This document shows positions 43,520-53,921 of a DNA stretch of 64,000 bases, one piece after another. The stretch is from Vibrio casei (GTDB taxonomy: Bacteria > Pseudomonadota > Gammaproteobacteria > Enterobacterales > Vibrionaceae). Below the pieces are notes generated by a model. That model was not told the DNA's origin. It searched no databases and worked only from the letters and a program-made list of their open reading frames with translations. How positions within the stretch are numbered: position 1 is the stretch's first letter; every line of letters starts with the position of its first letter. Both the position numbers and the translations under genes were made by a program. The DNA lies in contig NZ_AP018681.1 in NCBI RefSeq assembly GCF_002218025.2, positions 744,001 to 808,000 on the forward strand. The letters run 5' to 3'.

Positions 43520-46282
43520 TTATTTAACGGTCATTACTTCGATGGTTTGTTCATTCAAATAACGTTTTACTTCTGGTAAACATGATCCACAATTTTTACC
43601 GCAACTCAGTGTATTTTGCATTTCGCGCAGAGACATGTTCGGCGCTTGCTCTAGTTGCTCTAAAATATCCGACTCTGTGACACGGTAACAACTACACACC
43701 AGTTTATTAGCTTTGCCATCGGTACTGCTTAATAAAGAAAGCAGATTGGCTAGGTTTAGAGGCTGTTTAATGAAAGGAATAACAAAATCTGCTTGTAAAA
43801 CGATGGGGGATTGGCTCACTGAGATCATAGCAATAACCTTGCTATCAATGATGGCAATCAAGGTCCAAGATTTCAGATGATCCAGTGTTAATATTTGGCT
43901 ATTAAGACATTGCTTTCGCATCAATTCCTTTATTTCATTCTTACTAAAATATTCAAAATCAGCAAAGCGCCATACACCTTGTTTCTGTTCTGAAGTCGAG
44001 CGGGTTTGCGTGAATTCGACATGTTGTAAACTCATGTATTGCCAGTTCTGCTTCGACAGATCAATACCAAGCGCCAATCCATAGCTGCCAATTTCTGCCG
44101 CTTGAATTTGAATCTGTTGTGACTTAAACGCAGGTTGACCAGAATAAGGATCGACGTCACCAAATAAAGTTTGATTCACTCTACTTTCACCACCAAATAA
44201 CCCAGACCAATGCATCGACATAAATGCTTGTTGATGAGTCAAACCCTCATCAAATGCGAGCCGGGCTTTAATGCTTTTAGTTATGATATTTTGGTCTTGC
44301 TTTGCCGTACTTGGCTTTGTGATATCTGGCTTTGTGGTACTTTGTTTCGTATTCGTGTGACTTATTTCAACAATATGACCCGCTTTGAGCTCAGCTTGCT
44401 CGGCCGCTAAAGGATGTAAGTAAACGGTCGGCTCAACTTCACTCGCCGCTAAATGGCTAATATGCCCTGTTCTGGTCATGGTATGCCATTGATCACGCTG
44501 GCGACCACTATTCAACCACCACTCTTTATTAAGGCTTGCTTCATGTTCACCGATTGCGTTATGGGAGGCTTCCGTTTTGGTTAACACCAGATTGGCTTTG
44601 CCATTATGAGTCGGAAAGGTAATCGCTTGAGTGCCTTTGACTGTTAACACTGATCGCCCATCCAGCGGCCAAGCCTGTGGCTGCCAATTGTGATAGTCCG
44701 TATCAGATAAATTTTTTAACGCTGAAATGTCTAATTGCAGTGGCGTATTTTTGTTTATTTCTGTCAGCGCTGCGTATTCTCTAAAGACATCGGCTTCTGA
44801 CTCAAATTCAAACCCTGATGCAATTCCCATTTTATGGCACAGATTTTTACCAACTTGGCTCAATATCCACCAATCGGCTTTGGCTTCACCCGGTGGTTGA
44901 ATGAATTGACGCTGACGAGTCATACAACGCTCTGAATTGGTTACCATGCCTTGCTTCTCACCCCAACCTGCCGCGGGTAATAAAATATCCGCATAATGAG
45001 CCGTATTGGTTTGAGCGGTAATGTCTGACACCACAACACAATCACACTTTTCTAATGCCCGACGAATTTGTGCAGAATCGGGCATGGAGACTGCAGGGTT
45101 AGTTGCAATTATCCACAAGAACCGAATGTCTCCACTCTCAACCGCATTAAATAAATCGACCGCTTTTAAACCCGGTTGCGTGGCCGTATTGGCGGTGTTC
45201 CAAAACTGCGACACTTGTTTTATAGAATCAGGATCAAACTCTCGATGTACGGCTAATTGATTAGCAAGCCCGCCAACTTCACGCCCTCCCATCGCATTCG
45301 GTTGTCCGGTAATAGAAAAAGGGCCAGAACCTTGCTTAGCAATTTTTCCCGCTAATAAATGAGTGTTAATAATCGTATTGGCTTTATCGGTTCCTGATTC
45401 TGATTGATTGACACCTTGGCAAAATAAAGAAATCACATTAGGAGAAGAGGCAAACCATTGAAAAAAAGTTCTTAATAACGTTGGATTCACTGCCAGAGCA
45501 TCACTCACGGCTTGCAATTCATAATGGGGTTTAGCGATTTCTTTGCGTAAAGTATCGAAATCATTAGTGTGTTTGGCGATAAAATCAGTATCAATCGATC
45601 CTGTATCAAGCAGATACCGAGATAACCCATTAAAGAGCAAAACATCACCATCATTTTCTAGTGCCAAATGTAAGTCGGCTTGTTCTGCTGTAACGGTTTT
45701 TCGAGGGTCAATAACTACCAACTTCAGATTAGGATTGACTTCACGTGCTTGTTGAATTCGACGAAAAATAATAGGATGTGTCCAGGCAGTATTAGCACCA
45801 ATAATCACAATGAGATCAGCGTAATTAAGATCATCGTAATTAACTGGAACAAGGTCTTCACCAAAGGCTCGCACATGAGCGGCAACCGCAGAAGACATAC
45901 ACAAACGTGAGTTAGTATCAATATTGGAGCTACCAACAAATCCTTTCATTAACTTATTTGCGACGTAATAATCTTCGGTTAATAACTGACCTGATACATA
46001 CATACCAACAGCCTGTGGGCCATATTCCTTAATTGTGGAATGCATTTTTTCACTAATTTCCTCAATAGTGCTTTGCCAATCCATTTGCTTCCCATTAACA
46101 CGTGGGTAGAGCAAGCGTGATGGCATTTTTAAGCTTTCCCCTAATGCCGATCCTTTCACACACAAGGCTCCCTGATTAGCTGGATGGGAAAAATCGCCTA
46201 CTATCTCACCATTCTTTTTTACTTCAACACCACAACCAACGCCGCAGTATGGGCAGGCAGACTTTATGCATTCCTTCGCCAT
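43520..46282 (-). CDS. nasA: Assimilatory nitrate reductase catalytic subunit
   Basis: A 920-residue cytoplasmic molybdopterin enzyme reducing nitrate to nitrite. N-terminal [4Fe-4S] Cys are C10, C13, C17 and C41 (ACPYCGVGC...GALCVKG); molybdopterin domains follow (MYVSGQLLTEDYYVANKLMKGF, SRLCMSSAV), then the C-terminal dinucleotide-binding domain (HTMTRTGHISHL) and a BFD-type [2Fe-2S] domain (CSCYRVTESD...SCGKNCGSC). A Thr/Lys-rich insert lies near residues 650-675. The ATG at 46282 has AGGAT upstream; it sits behind a leader with a terminator and sigma-54 promoter. Confidence 0.95.
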   Translation of the reverse strand: MAKECIKSACPYCGVGCGVEVKKNGEIVGDFSHPANQGALCVKGSALGESLKMPSRLLYPRVNGKQMDWQSTIEEISEKMHSTIKEYGPQAVGMYVSGQLLTEDYYVANKLMKGFVGSSNIDTNSRLCMSSAVAAHVRAFGEDLVPVNYDDLNYADLIVIIGANTAWTHPIIFRRIQQAREVNPNLKLVVIDPRKTVTAEQADLHLALENDGDVLLFNGLSRYLLDTGSIDTDFIAKHTNDFDTLRKEIAKPHYELQAVSDALAVNPTLLRTFFQWFASSPNVISLFCQGVNQSESGTDKANTIINTHLLAGKIAKQGSGPFSITGQPNAMGGREVGGLANQLAVHREFDPDSIKQVSQFWNTANTATQPGLKAVDLFNAVESGDIRFLWIIATNPAVSMPDSAQIRRALEKCDCVVVSDITAQTNTAHYADILLPAAGWGEKQGMVTNSERCMTRQRQFIQPPGEAKADWWILSQVGKNLCHKMGIASGFEFESEADVFREYAALTEINKNTPLQLDISALKNLSDTDYHNWQPQAWPLDGRSVLTVKGTQAITFPTHNGKANLVLTKTEASHNAIGEHEASLNKEWWLNSGRQRDQWHTMTRTGHISHLAASEVEPTVYLHPLAAEQAELKAGHIVEISHTNTKQSTTKPDITKPSTAKQDQNIITKSIKARLAFDEGLTHQQAFMSMHWSGLFGGESRVNQTLFGDVDPYSGQPAFKSQQIQIQAAEIGSYGLALGIDLSKQNWQYMSLQHVEFTQTRSTSEQKQGVWRFADFEYFSKNEIKELMRKQCLNSQILTLDHLKSWTLIAIIDSKVIAMISVSQSPIVLQADFVIPFIKQPLNLANLLSLLSSTDGKANKLVCSCYRVTESDILEQLEQAPNMSLREMQNTLSCGKNCGSCLPEVKRYLNEQTIEVMTVK

Positions 46283-46315
46283 ATTTCTCATCCTTTTTAT
46301 CTTCAGAAAATAAAA

Positions 46316-46363
46316 ATGCCTCCCATATTTTTATCACTAGGTGACTAAAACAATAGGAGGCAT
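46316..46363 (-). terminator. Leader terminator (attenuator) of nasA
   Basis: Minus strand ATGCCTCC / GGAGGCAT closing a longer AT-rich inner stem (TTTTA.TCAC / GTGA.TAAAA-like), followed by TTTTTATTTT. It lies about 34 bases before the nasA ATG, within the leader. Confidence 0.83.
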
Positions 46364-46371
46364 CTTTGCCT
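46358..46371 (-). promoter_or_regulatory. ANTAR-type antitermination hairpin in the nasA leader
   Basis: Minus strand AGGC-AAAGAT-GCCT: 4-bp stem and a hexanucleotide loop with A1 and G4. It shares ATGCCT with the terminator 5' arm, so it can prevent terminator folding. A possible partner just upstream (TCAG-AAAAC-CTGA, 46377-46389) has a five-base loop and is less certain. Confidence 0.65.
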
Positions 46372-46420
46372 GCGAATCAGGTTTTCTGAATATCAAATGT
46401 TATTCATTACATTATATAAA

Positions 46421-46436
46421 GCGAAAAGTGTGCCAA
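46421..46436 (-). promoter_or_regulatory. Sigma-54 promoter of nasA
   Basis: Minus strand TTGGCACACTTTTCGC: GG and GC dinucleotides at the exact -24/-12 spacing, TGGCAC intact, TCGC for TTGC. Predicted start near 46409. TGCACC and TTGTGCA half-sites at 46508-46531 could be an NtrC enhancer. Confidence 0.68.
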
Positions 46437-46540
46437 GTTTTATATTCTGATAAGTTGTTGTTATTTAATACTGGATTGGTAATAAGCTGTACATTGCTCC
46501 TAACATATGCACCATAATGAATCGTTGTGCAGCCCAATAA

Positions 46541-46576
46541 ACAAAAATGCCTCTTAGCTAAACCTTAAGAGGCATT
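46541..46576 (-). terminator. Intrinsic terminator after the adhesin gene
   Basis: Perfect 11-bp stem AATGCCTCTTA / TAAGAGGCATT with a 9-base loop, then TTTGTTTATT on the minus strand, about 35 bp after the adhesin stop. Confidence 0.88.
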
Positions 46577-46609
46577 GATTAATTTGCTATCTATTGATGA
46601 AAATTAGTA

Positions 46610-49600
46610 TCAATTATCAACGGTAAACGCATTATGTTGATTATATAAACTCGAAATAATATCGCTGGAACTGGCGGTACTGTCTAAACCAAGCGAATCT
46701 GTACTCACATTATCAAGAACGATAATTTGCTCTCCACCAGATTCAGATGTTACGTTTAAGTTTACTTTACCCTCATCGACAGAGGCAGTAATACCAGCTA
46801 GCATATCGTCCATCTGAACACCTTCGCTATCACCATCACTAAACAAATCACGGAGATCAATTTTATCGATATTGAGTTCGAAATCTTTGATCACATCAAT
46901 AGCCGGAGAACCTGAAGCTCCAACATCTTCAGCATGCCAGACAAATATATCTGTCACACCATCGCCTGTCCCATTATATTCACCGCCCCACAACTCATCA
47001 TTTCCAGCGCCACCGGTTAAAATATCCATTCCTAACCCACCAATGAGCACATCATCACCATCCGTACCTATAATAAGAGAAGGCTCATCACCACCGACCA
47101 ATATCGAGGAATGAGAAGTGTCACTCGCATCCGCCGTTTCTAATACGTTTTGATCATTAGGTTGAACGGTAACTTCAATCATTGATTGTGATGTTATCGT
47201 TTCATCATCATGTTGCTCAACGATAGCTACTTCAAGACTATGTTCACCTTCCGGTAAATCATTAATAAAGGCATTATCCAAATCTTGGGCTGCAATGACC
47301 CAAGATCCATCTTCTTGAGTTTCACCTAGTGGTTGACCGGCTGAATCAACAATATTGGATAAACCTAAATGCTTCAATTCAACTTGAACTAATTCAGCAG
47401 AGTTCACTTTTTCACCTAATAAAGCCAGTAATGGAATTAATGCCAATTGAGCCGCTGTCACAGAGGTGTGTGGAACAGCCCTAGGCGCCATCGCAAAAGC
47501 AGACATAAGTGCGACGGGAGCAGCAACGGATACGGTAACCGTATCGCTATCGCTTAATACACCGCCGGTACCAGAATTACCATTATCACTCGTCGTCATG
47601 GTAATGGTTGCATCACTACCACCCGTACCAGAATTTGGTATATATTCAACACCGCCACTAAGTAAATCATTAATCGCATCTAATGAACCCGTTAATGTTA
47701 ATTCACCAGAGTCATTACCAATAATCGTAACACTACCGGAATAGTCATCAGGTATTGATAACAATCCATCACTACTGCTTAGAACTACTTTCATTTGACC
47801 ATCGACGGTATCATTAACATCCACATCGGAAATTGATAAGCCGTTGATAATCGTGACTTCACCTTCCATACCTGCCAATTCACCTGTAGGAAGTGTATTT
47901 TCAGGAGCATCATTCACGGCGGTAACATCGACATTAATGGTTGTTTGAACACCAAGAGACGCATCAGCAACCACTCCATTATCGACAGATCGGATATCCA
48001 GTTGTAGTTCACCATCCCAATTCATGTTATTGGCATCACCCGGATTAAAAATAAGACTGTCTAATGTTCCAGATTCTGTCGTGATCGTCCAAGTACCATC
48101 ACCGTTATCAATAATCGTTCCAGCCTCACCATTCGGGAAACTAAAGCTTGCTCCCATGCCAACAGGGACATTACTGATGGTGATTTGAATGATCTCTGGG
48201 CCATTCTCCGTCACATTCGAAGCATTGGTCGTATCACTCAACTTATTATCAACCGTTGATATATCAAGATCTAACAGAATATCGCCATTTTCTAAGCCTT
48301 GGGCTGAAGTAACCACATCGGCGTCTATTTGATCAGCAACAGGAAGGACTTCAACATCAATTGAATGAGTAAAAGAAACTACCGAATCCAGAGAATCTTC
48401 TTTGGTGTATAAAACAACATCAATCGTAATATTACCGCTGAAGTTTTTCGGTGGGATTAAGCTAATACCATTAAGGTCAAAACTGGTTGAACCAAAGGGA
48501 ATACTCACACTCCATTCACCACCACCATTATTGACAGCACCAAGCACCGTAAAACCTTCAGGTATATTCGTCAGTAATAATGACACCATGGATTCAGAAC
48601 CATCAATATCTTGTAGTGTAACGGTTCCACCGCCCAATGAAATTGCGGTATCTTCATCACCTTGTATACCACCATCAATGATTTCAACTTTAACATCATC
48701 GTTCACTGCAACGACATCAAAACTGACCGTTGTTTCTGCAGTTGTTTTAGTATCGGTAGCCGTTCCGCTAAGAATATCATACGTAGCGGTATCGGTAATC
48801 GTGCCACTCACGGATATATCCACCTGACCACTGAAGTCTTCGGTAGGAATAAACTGAACGTTGCTTAACTCATCAGGGGAAAGCGTCAATACACTGACTT
48901 CTTTCCCTTCAGAGTCAAGGAAGTGACCCATCGATGGATCAACACGAATCGTTAAACTGTCTAAGGTTTCTAATCCACCCTCTACAGTATTTAAGGTATC
49001 GCCAAAAGAAACGGCTGAAAAATCTAACGTAATGGTGGCATCTTCATAAGCAATATTGTCATACACCACCTCAGTTTTATCGTCCGATTCACTGATTGGT
49101 TGATAATCTTGATTCAAGCCTGAGCTACTCACCACATTGAGTGATATGCCTGGGCCTGCATCAACCACAGGATCCACTTTCACCACAACGTTTTGAGTCG
49201 CTTCATTCACATCACCACTATTCGCATCAGTCGTGACGTATTTAACTTCAAATTGAAAATCACCAGCATAATCATTAGGTAACACGAGCCCTAAACTACT
49301 CAGGTTAACGGTACCATCAGGGTTTAATGTCGCTTGATAAACATACTGCCCCGTTTGAAAATCGTATTCAGCTCCTGTAATTGTCGCTCCTGATGGAAGT
49401 TGAGAACTATCGATCACAACCGTCATCACATCATTAGGAATTTCACCATTCCCATCACCATTAACATCATTGGTCGAAACAGAAATTGAACCGTTTGTGG
49501 TTAATTGAGAGCCTAAGTTAACACCTTTATCTTCCACTCCAAGAACGATGGTATCTTCAACAATAATATCCGCAGCAAGCTCAGTGTTAGTATTTTGATT

Positions 49601-52600
49601 ATTTGAGAAATCGAGTTCTATATCACCTTCGCGAACAACGATTTCACTTTTATCATTTTCAAGATTACCATCATTATCTCTATCGCCTTGATCTTGAACT
49701 TTCGCTGTTACATGGACGGTTACGGTATCGGTAAAATTAGCGGGGGCTTGAATTTGAATATTATCGAGAGAACCCGATTTAACCGTCCAGCTGCCATCAC
49801 CATTATTAACAGCACCAACCACTACAAACCCTTGCCCTTCTGGCAAATTAATATGAGAAAAATCAAGAACCAGCTCCATAATTATTTCATTACTGGATAA
49901 ATCATTTTCGGCATACATTATGGTGCCAACACCGGATCCTGGGTTATTACTTAAATCCACGACACCAGTGGTGTCACAAGTTACTATTCCTGCATCATCG
50001 ATAATACCGTCGTTATTAGCATCAGCACCGGTACTAATGACAATTTTCCCCACTCCATTATCTGCATTTGGATCTGGGTTATAAGGGTCACCACCTTGTT
50101 CAACCGCGGCCTGAATATCAATAGTAATACTACCAGTCACCGTTTCTTCAGAAAATGCATCAGAATCAACGTCATCTTGACGAATGGTCACTTCAGCGCC
50201 AAGGGTGAAATCTTTATCCGAGTTTTCTGGAGTGGTAATTTGCAAAACGGCAGAGCCATCCGCTAAGGCCTCTAGATATTGATCTAAATTTAACTTACCT
50301 TCAGCATCAAAATTCAACTCAGTCTCCACTCCACCTTGAACAATGATCAAAGTATAACCCGTTGGGTCAGCGCCTATAGGCAACGTAAATGTGAGATGCG
50401 TAACTTTCTCTTGGCTATCTGCCAATGGCGGCATCCAGTTAGTTCGATCAATGGTAATCGGAGTATCTTCAACACCTGCAATCGTACTAGAAAAATCCCC
50501 TGCATCAATGACTGGCTCAACATGAATGATAATGTCTTTTTCATACTCAGCACTATCACCATCGGCTTCCGTGACAACTATTTTCGCCGTAAGCTCTAGA
50601 TCGACAGTACTATTTGGTGGGGGGGTGATTTTTATATCATCTAAACTATCAAGGCTTATTTCATAGATAGGTTGTCCATTTCCATCCATACCAACAAAGG
50701 TGACATCGAGAGGGCTACCATTGCTGGTAATGATTGTTCCTTCTGGTATACCTGAAATCACGACAGACAAAGTTTCAGAGTCATCGCCCGGCATAGCATC
50801 AACCATTTCACCAGAAATGATACCAAAATCAAAACTTGCAGCTCCATCTTCAGGAATTGTTATCTCAATACCCGAGTACTCATCATCAACAGGCTTCCAA
50901 TCAGAACCCGTCAGATCGAATCTAGGTTCATCCGCTACACCTTTAACGGAAATATTGATGTTTTTACTGCCTGTTATATATTCATCACTGATCGCCGCTT
51001 CAGGGTCTAAAACACTATCGCCTTGAAACTCGGCGGTATCTCTTACTATACCTTCAACGGTTAAGGTAAAATCACCACTACTTTCAGGCGCAGGTAAAAA
51101 TTGCAACTGATCTAAGTCGCTATAGGGGATATCATAACTACCATCAATCAATTCGACGGGCGTTCCATTAAGTAATAACTGTGATCCATCGGGTAAGTAA
51201 CTGAATCGTACATATAAGGTTTCGGAGCCATCGCTTGTATCAGCAGTATGGTTGAGTGTAATTAATGGCTTTAGATCAATAGCGGTATCTTCATCTGGAA
51301 TAAATTTCACGCCAGAAATGGTCACCACTCCATCTCCATCAGGAGCGCTAATTGCACCACTCGGAATCGTTACTTTCCCTTCAGCATTTGGCGTTAAAAA
51401 AGCACCATTGTAATAAAATTGTCCATGTGCATCCGCAGGAAGCGTAATGGTAAATGAGCCATCAACAATAGCTTCACCACGATCAACATCCCCTAAATCA
51501 ATGCCCATCGGCACTTCAATACCATCGATTAAATGGTTAGTCCCGTCAACATTATCAAATTCATCTAGACCGGCTTCAGCGCCGTCGGTAATGAGTTCTT
51601 GCCCATCTTCTTCTTGACCATGAGTCGGATTAGGAAAGATAAAGGCTGGATCTTGGTCGTGAATATCTAATGTCACCGTTCCTGAGTCTTGGTCCCCATC
51701 TTTATCGGTTATAATGATATCCATATCTAGAGTAATAGATTCTTGAACATCCGCTAAATCAGGATTACTCACAAAAGTGACGATCCCTTCAGAATCCACA
51801 CTGATTTGACCTAACAGTTGGTCACCTTTATAAACATCGGTTAAACCAAATGGTGATGAGTGTTCGGTAATAGCACCATTCTCTGTATCGGCAAAAGAAA
51901 GGCTAATAGAGGCGATATCATCTGCACCTTCACTGGAAGGAAGTAATAACGCGGTGATGGTTTCCCCTTCATTCACATCAAATGTATTGCCTTGAACCGT
52001 AGGCACATCGTCATTAACAATGATGTTAATCGTAGAGCTGCCATAATCATCATCATTAGGTACCACATCCCCATCTTTATCCACGGCGTAAATAGGTAAT
52101 GGAATCGTTAAGGATGTATCATTACCAGTCGCTTTATTGTGGTCAAGAGCCCCTGTGATAGTGAAGGTATATGCTCCATCAGGTGAGAAAGTCACAACAA
52201 ACACTTCTCTGCCGCCAGCTATACCACTGAATGTTCCATCGTTATTATCAACAAGTTCAACGACAGCCCCTTGCGATGTCAGACTTCCATCCGTGTTAAA
52301 CGCTTCAATATCTATTTTGAAATTGGCAATCTCATCACTACCAAGCGTAATAGAAATTTGACCCGTTGCCGTTTCAGTATTACTGCTAGGATTGGAACCT
52401 TGGTGGTTATCGCCACCGGCATTAATAGCGGATTCGTCAACCGTAACACCTGAATCCACGGTAAATGTTGGATTAGTACCATCGACAATAGTCAGATCAA
52501 TATCAACGGCGTTATCTAAATAATCACCATCGGTATCTTGGACTTGTACTGGGAGGTTAATATGGATTTCAGAGTCGTTCACCGTGACCCAACCAGAAGA

Positions 52601-53290
52601 GTTAGCACCAGAAGAATCTTGATCATGGTCAAGTGGTAAGCTCTGTGTCATGGATACATTAATATCAACGCCTTGGCCATTTTGAGTCGCCGTTAACACA
52701 ATAGTTAAAGCAATAGCACCTGTGTCACTTCCCACTCGTCCGATTAATGTTCCATTTGCAGAATCATATTCAAACACAAGCGCCTGTCCACCAGACGTTA
52801 AGTCAGCTTCCAATTCACTCATCAACGTATTCAGATCCGAGGGTTTGATTTGAACAGTAGTCGGGTCTAAGCGCTCTACACCAGCGGCGATGAAAATATT
52901 CCCCGTAGAGCCTGTTGGGGCTGGATCAGGATAACCTGCATCTGGATCCGAAGACGACAACGTCCCTTCAACAATACTAATTGAGCCAGATAGCCCATCC
53001 CCCGTTGCGCTATCACCATCGGTGACAGCAAACGTTAATGTGCCATCAGTGGTATCATTATCAAAATCTGTTGCAGTAACATTCAGTTCAATATCCGTAG
53101 ATTGGCTGTCTTCTTGATCAATAGGCCCAAATACCGTCACTGTATAATTACCACTATCATCCAATGTAACGGTCAGTAATGTATTACCATTGTTATCAAA
53201 CAAAGTGACTAAATAAGGCTCTACTTCATACGTTGTTGGCTCACCATTAGAGGTTAACCCATCAAAAGTCGGTTGATTACTTTGAAAAAC
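46610..53290 (-). pseudogene. Large T1SS-143/RTX adhesin, 5' end missing
   Basis: About 2220 residues of a secreted, acidic, Asp/Gly/Thr-rich adhesin of the LapA/BapA-like type. It begins inside a T1SS-143 repeat (SNQPTFDGLTSNGEPTTYEV) and continues with repeated extracellular beta domains (DKDGDVVPNDDDYG.., IVNDDVPTVQGN), many VTAVND/NDAP-like cadherin-type joints, and ends with RTX nonapeptides (GTDGDDVLIGGLGMDILTGGAGNDELWGG) and a type I C-terminal secretion domain (DVIKDFELNIDKIDLRDLF). The N-terminal retention module and any start codon are absent. The open frame runs on to 53476, but that part is antisense to the transporter gene. Confidence 0.85.
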
Positions 53291-53312
53291 AATGGTCTGG
53301 ACATTAATCAAC
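53272..53312. other. Rearrangement junction between adhesin and transporter
   Basis: Adhesin coding sequence (minus strand) ends and transporter sequence (plus strand) begins within about 15 bp near 53285-53295. An 8-bp inverted repeat GTTGATTA (53272-53279) / TAATCAAC (53305-53312) flanks it. Fits a deletion or template switch in the genome, or an assembly chimera. Confidence 0.7.
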
Positions 53313-53839
53313 TTTACCCAACAGACGTTCGCAACAATATTGGCTGCGTACCTCAAGATTGTGCGCTTTTCTTTGGCTCTATTCGCGACAACATTACCCT
53401 TGGCAGAACACAAACCAGTGATGACGATGTATTGTATGCAGCAGAACGCGCTGGTGTAACTCACTTTACTCAACATGATGAGTCTGGCTTAGATAGACAA
53501 GTCGGTGAAGGTGGTGCAGCACTTTCTGGTGGACAAAGGCAAGCCATTACTATTGCCAGAGCTTGGTTAAGTAACCCCCCTATTTTATTAATGGATGAGC
53601 CAACGAGCCAAATGGACAACCGCTCTGAAGCATTAATTAAACGACAATTAAATAATTTATCATCAGCCAAAACACTAATTTTAATTACTCATAAAACGGG
53701 CATGCTTGATCTGGTTGACCGTTTAATCGTTATGGAAAGAGGTCAAATTGTTCTCGATGGACCTAAACGTGATGTTTTACAGTCATTAAAAGAAGGAAAA
53801 ACAACCACAACAAAAAAGGATTCTAAAAGTACATCTTAG
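53292..53839 (+). pseudogene. Type I secretion ABC transporter, C-terminal fragment
   Basis: About 182 residues of the nucleotide-binding domain of a LapB/HlyB-type exporter: DINQLYPTDVRNNIGCVPQD (Q-loop), LSGGQRQAI (signature), ILLMDEPTSQMD (Walker B, D-loop), ITHK (H-loop). Walker A, the membrane domain and the N-terminal peptidase-like domain are missing and there is no start codon. In related bacteria such a transporter exports the neighbouring adhesin; here the two truncated 5' ends meet head to head. Confidence 0.88.
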
Positions 53840-53921
53840 TCTCCGTACTGGATTCATTTCATTGTAAACGTTGATGGCAAGAGTAAACGCTACGAAAAAA
53901 TAGCGTTTACTCTTTTAATAA

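Noticed and set aside
53291..53476. First 60 or so residues of the long adhesin open frame
   Set aside because: This stretch is antisense to clear ABC transporter sequence and has no adhesin character; the start codon there is chance.
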